From Dissophora ornata (Eukaryota; Mortierellomycota; Mortierellomycetes; Mortierellales; Mortierellaceae): 17,590 nucleotides of DNA. A program made the position numbers and the translations under genes. Positions 16,801 through 17,590 of this stretch are shown here, piece by piece. Each line of letters opens with the position of its first letter. Positions within the stretch are counted from its first letter, which is position 1. The notes below the pieces were generated by a model, which saw nothing but the letters and a program-made list of their open reading frames with translations, searched no databases and had not been told where the DNA came from. The stretch covers positions 1 to 17,590 of the forward strand of contig MU617111.1 in assembly GCA_025201705.1 (NCBI GenBank). The letters run 5' to 3'.

Positions 16801-17300
16801 CCCGCCGGGATCAAATCCAGCAACAGCGTGAAGCGATTGCGAAACAGCGTGAGGCGATGGAGAAGCAACGCGAAGCCATGGTGGAGCAGCGGAGGGCTCA
16901 GGAGGAACAGAGGAGAGCTGAGGAAGAGCAGAGGAAAGCTCAGGAGCAGCAGAGAAGGCAATCGAGGTTGGAAGAATTAGTGAATAGGTCTCGTGGCGCC
17001 TCGTCGTCCACTTCGGCAGCAGCGAATGTACCAGTAGGTGGTGGAAGCTTGGCAGGTATCTGGCCCTCCGGTCCTTCTGCAACGACGACGACACCTGCAC
17101 TCACTACGCCAGGTGGATTCCCAACGACACCCGCCCCCGCGACCGCTACAGCGATGGGCTCGATTGATTTCCAGGAGGAGATCCGAACACTTGTTGGGAT
17201 GGGATTCGTTGATGATGAGGAGCTCCGGACGCTCGTGAAGGACTTTGGAGGTGAGGTTGAGGCCGTGGTTGAGTTTTTGATCTCTGCCAAACGCCAGTAA
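13815..17300 (+). CDS. PB1-UBA protein with His/Gly-rich repeats, p62/NBR1-like candidate autophagy receptor
   Basis: Two exons, 13815-13919 and 14232-17300, with a 312-base intron (donor GTAAAA, acceptor AATTAG, phase 0), give 1057 residues. Residues about 9-87 form a PB1 domain with a basic end (K11, R19, R20) and an acidic OPCA-type motif (YKDEEGD...ELEDV), the type I/II combination that lets p62 polymerise head to tail. Residues 1013-1057 form a UBA domain (LVGMGF...), which binds ubiquitin. Between them lie an acidic stretch (about 90-285), a predicted helical block (IEQFQQLILEFQFVIQ, about 313-370), NPF/DPF motifs (395-457), a Cys/His cluster (416-437), the His/Gly/Glu/Arg repeat (467-589), a Pro-Met repeat (601-626), two Trp motifs (732-737 and 756-758), a second His cluster (824-857) and heptad repeats (900-948). 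No ZZ finger or FW domain is visible. The receptor role is inferred from the PB1-plus-UBA layout; proteasome shuttle or other ubiquitin adaptor remains possible. Confidence 0.85.
15525..15893 (+). repeat. His/Gly/Glu/Arg coding tandem repeat
   Basis: Residues 467-589. The clearest units run from GG through ERG triplets to a DHHHGHHH-type block: 15645-15710 (22 codons, four ERG), 15711-15767 (19 codons, three ERG) and 15768-15824 (19 codons, three ER turns ending DD). Two more degenerate units precede and a Gly/Arg/His tail follows. Units differ at synonymous sites (GAG/GAA, CGC/CGT, CAT/CAC), so the array is not a fresh duplication throughout. Confidence 0.92.
15927..16004 (+). repeat. Pro-Pro-Met coding repeat
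   Basis: Residues 601-626 are dominated by PPM triplets (four successive PPM, then PGMHGMPPMPPCPP), written as near-repeats of ATGCCTCCA. Confidence 0.9.
16824..16970 (+). repeat. seven tandem 21-base heptad repeats (QREA-type coiled coil)
   Basis: Residues 900-948 read as seven heptads: QREAIAK, QREAMEK, QREAMVE, QRRAQEE, QRRAEEE, QRKAQEQ, QRRQSRL. Each begins with Gln-Arg. The segment should form a long charged helix; with Ala or Gln at most core-like positions it may be a single alpha-helix or weak coiled coil rather than a strong dimer. Confidence 0.9.
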
Positions 17301-17590
17301 ACAAGGAGACGCGAAATGATACTCTGATGATAACGAGATTCGACATAAGCGCCAAGAACGAGCAACGAGCACTTTTAGGAAGTGAAGAAGTGAATTTTGT
17401 TTTCCTCTGATAAATCTCTTGGAAAAAGAGAACAATAAAATAAAAAAAAATGTCAAAATGAATAATTACTTAGAAAATCTGCTTTACTATGAACCATGTC
17501 TTTATTGCCTAATAATGATATATAATCTGTATGTCCTTTGCCATGATTGTGTGCGTGTCGCCTGTGCCTGGAATAGAGTTGCCACCAAAA
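17301..17590. other. 3' flank of the PB1-UBA gene
   Basis: AATAAA at 17434-17439 (plus) is the likely poly(A) signal. TTTATT at 17501-17506 reads AATAAA on the minus strand and may end a converging gene beyond the window. No coding region is visible. Confidence 0.5.
17434..17439 (+). terminator. poly(A) signal of the PB1-UBA gene
   Basis: AATAAA, 133 bases past the stop codon, followed by an A-rich run. Confidence 0.6.

Noticed and set aside
16231..17100. 289-codon minus-strand open frame
   Set aside because: It is antisense to the Trp-motif and heptad-repeat coding region and has no recognisable domain or intron signals.
1..17590. tRNA, rRNA, CRISPR array, transposon or viral genes
   Set aside because: I found no cloverleaf with A/B boxes, no spaced direct repeats of CRISPR type, no terminal repeats with transposase or polymerase motifs, and no viral hallmark proteins.

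Overview
The window is eukaryotic nuclear DNA with the look of an early-diverging filamentous fungus, most likely Mucoromycota or Mortierellomycota (Mortierella-like). This rests on compact genes with many short GT..AG introns carrying CTAAC/CTAAAC-type branch sites, C/T-rich leaders, AATAAA poly(A) signals and long A or G homopolymers in introns and spacers. A recognisable SMG8, an NMD factor I believe is missing from most yeasts, fits an early-diverging lineage. The assignment is inferred from style and gene content, not from a search.

Layout, left to right. 1-596: upstream flank with a perfect 12-bp CRE-type palindrome and a TATA box. 597-1085 (+): small six-cysteine orphan protein with a C-terminal hydrophobic segment. 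1386-2397 (-): TspO/MBR membrane protein with an extra LEA-like C-terminal tail, convergent with the orphan. 2398-3179: divergent promoter region. 3180-5864 (+): hexokinase in five exons with an 864-nt first intron. 5865-6849: spacer and promoter containing a CAGCGTG unfolded-protein-response core, a CCAAT box and a 13-bp pyrimidine tandem repeat. 6850-8971 (+): transmembrane protein disulfide isomerase (TMX3/Eps1-like) in five exons. 9242-12915 (+): SMG8-like NMD factor in ten exons. 12916-13814: promoter region with several palindromes, a CArG box, a heat-shock element and a TATA box. 13815-17300 (+): 1057-residue PB1...UBA protein with His/Gly/Glu/Arg repeats, heptad repeats and a WxxL motif, read here as an unusual p62/NBR1-like selective-autophagy receptor. 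17301-17590: 3' flank.

The genes do not form an operon or an obvious cluster. Four of the six concern glycolysis entry (hexokinase), ER folding (PDI), mRNA quality control (SMG8) and protein or organelle quality control (PB1-UBA). TspO is an outer-mitochondrial-membrane or ER-type stress protein. The candidate upstream elements (UPRE core at the PDI gene, heat-shock element at the PB1-UBA gene) suit these roles but are short motifs.

The best candidate for something undescribed is the PB1-UBA protein. It has the charged ends expected of a p62-type polymerising PB1 and a C-terminal UBA. In place of the ZZ finger and FW domain it carries a 123-residue His/Gly/Glu/Arg tandem repeat, a cluster of NPF/DPF endocytic-type motifs, a possible Cys/His metal site, two Trp motifs (one a possible LIR) and seven near-perfect QREA-type heptads. 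Secondary points of interest are the TspO tail, the single-cysteine first active site of the PDI, and splicing features of the SMG8 gene that could feed back through NMD.
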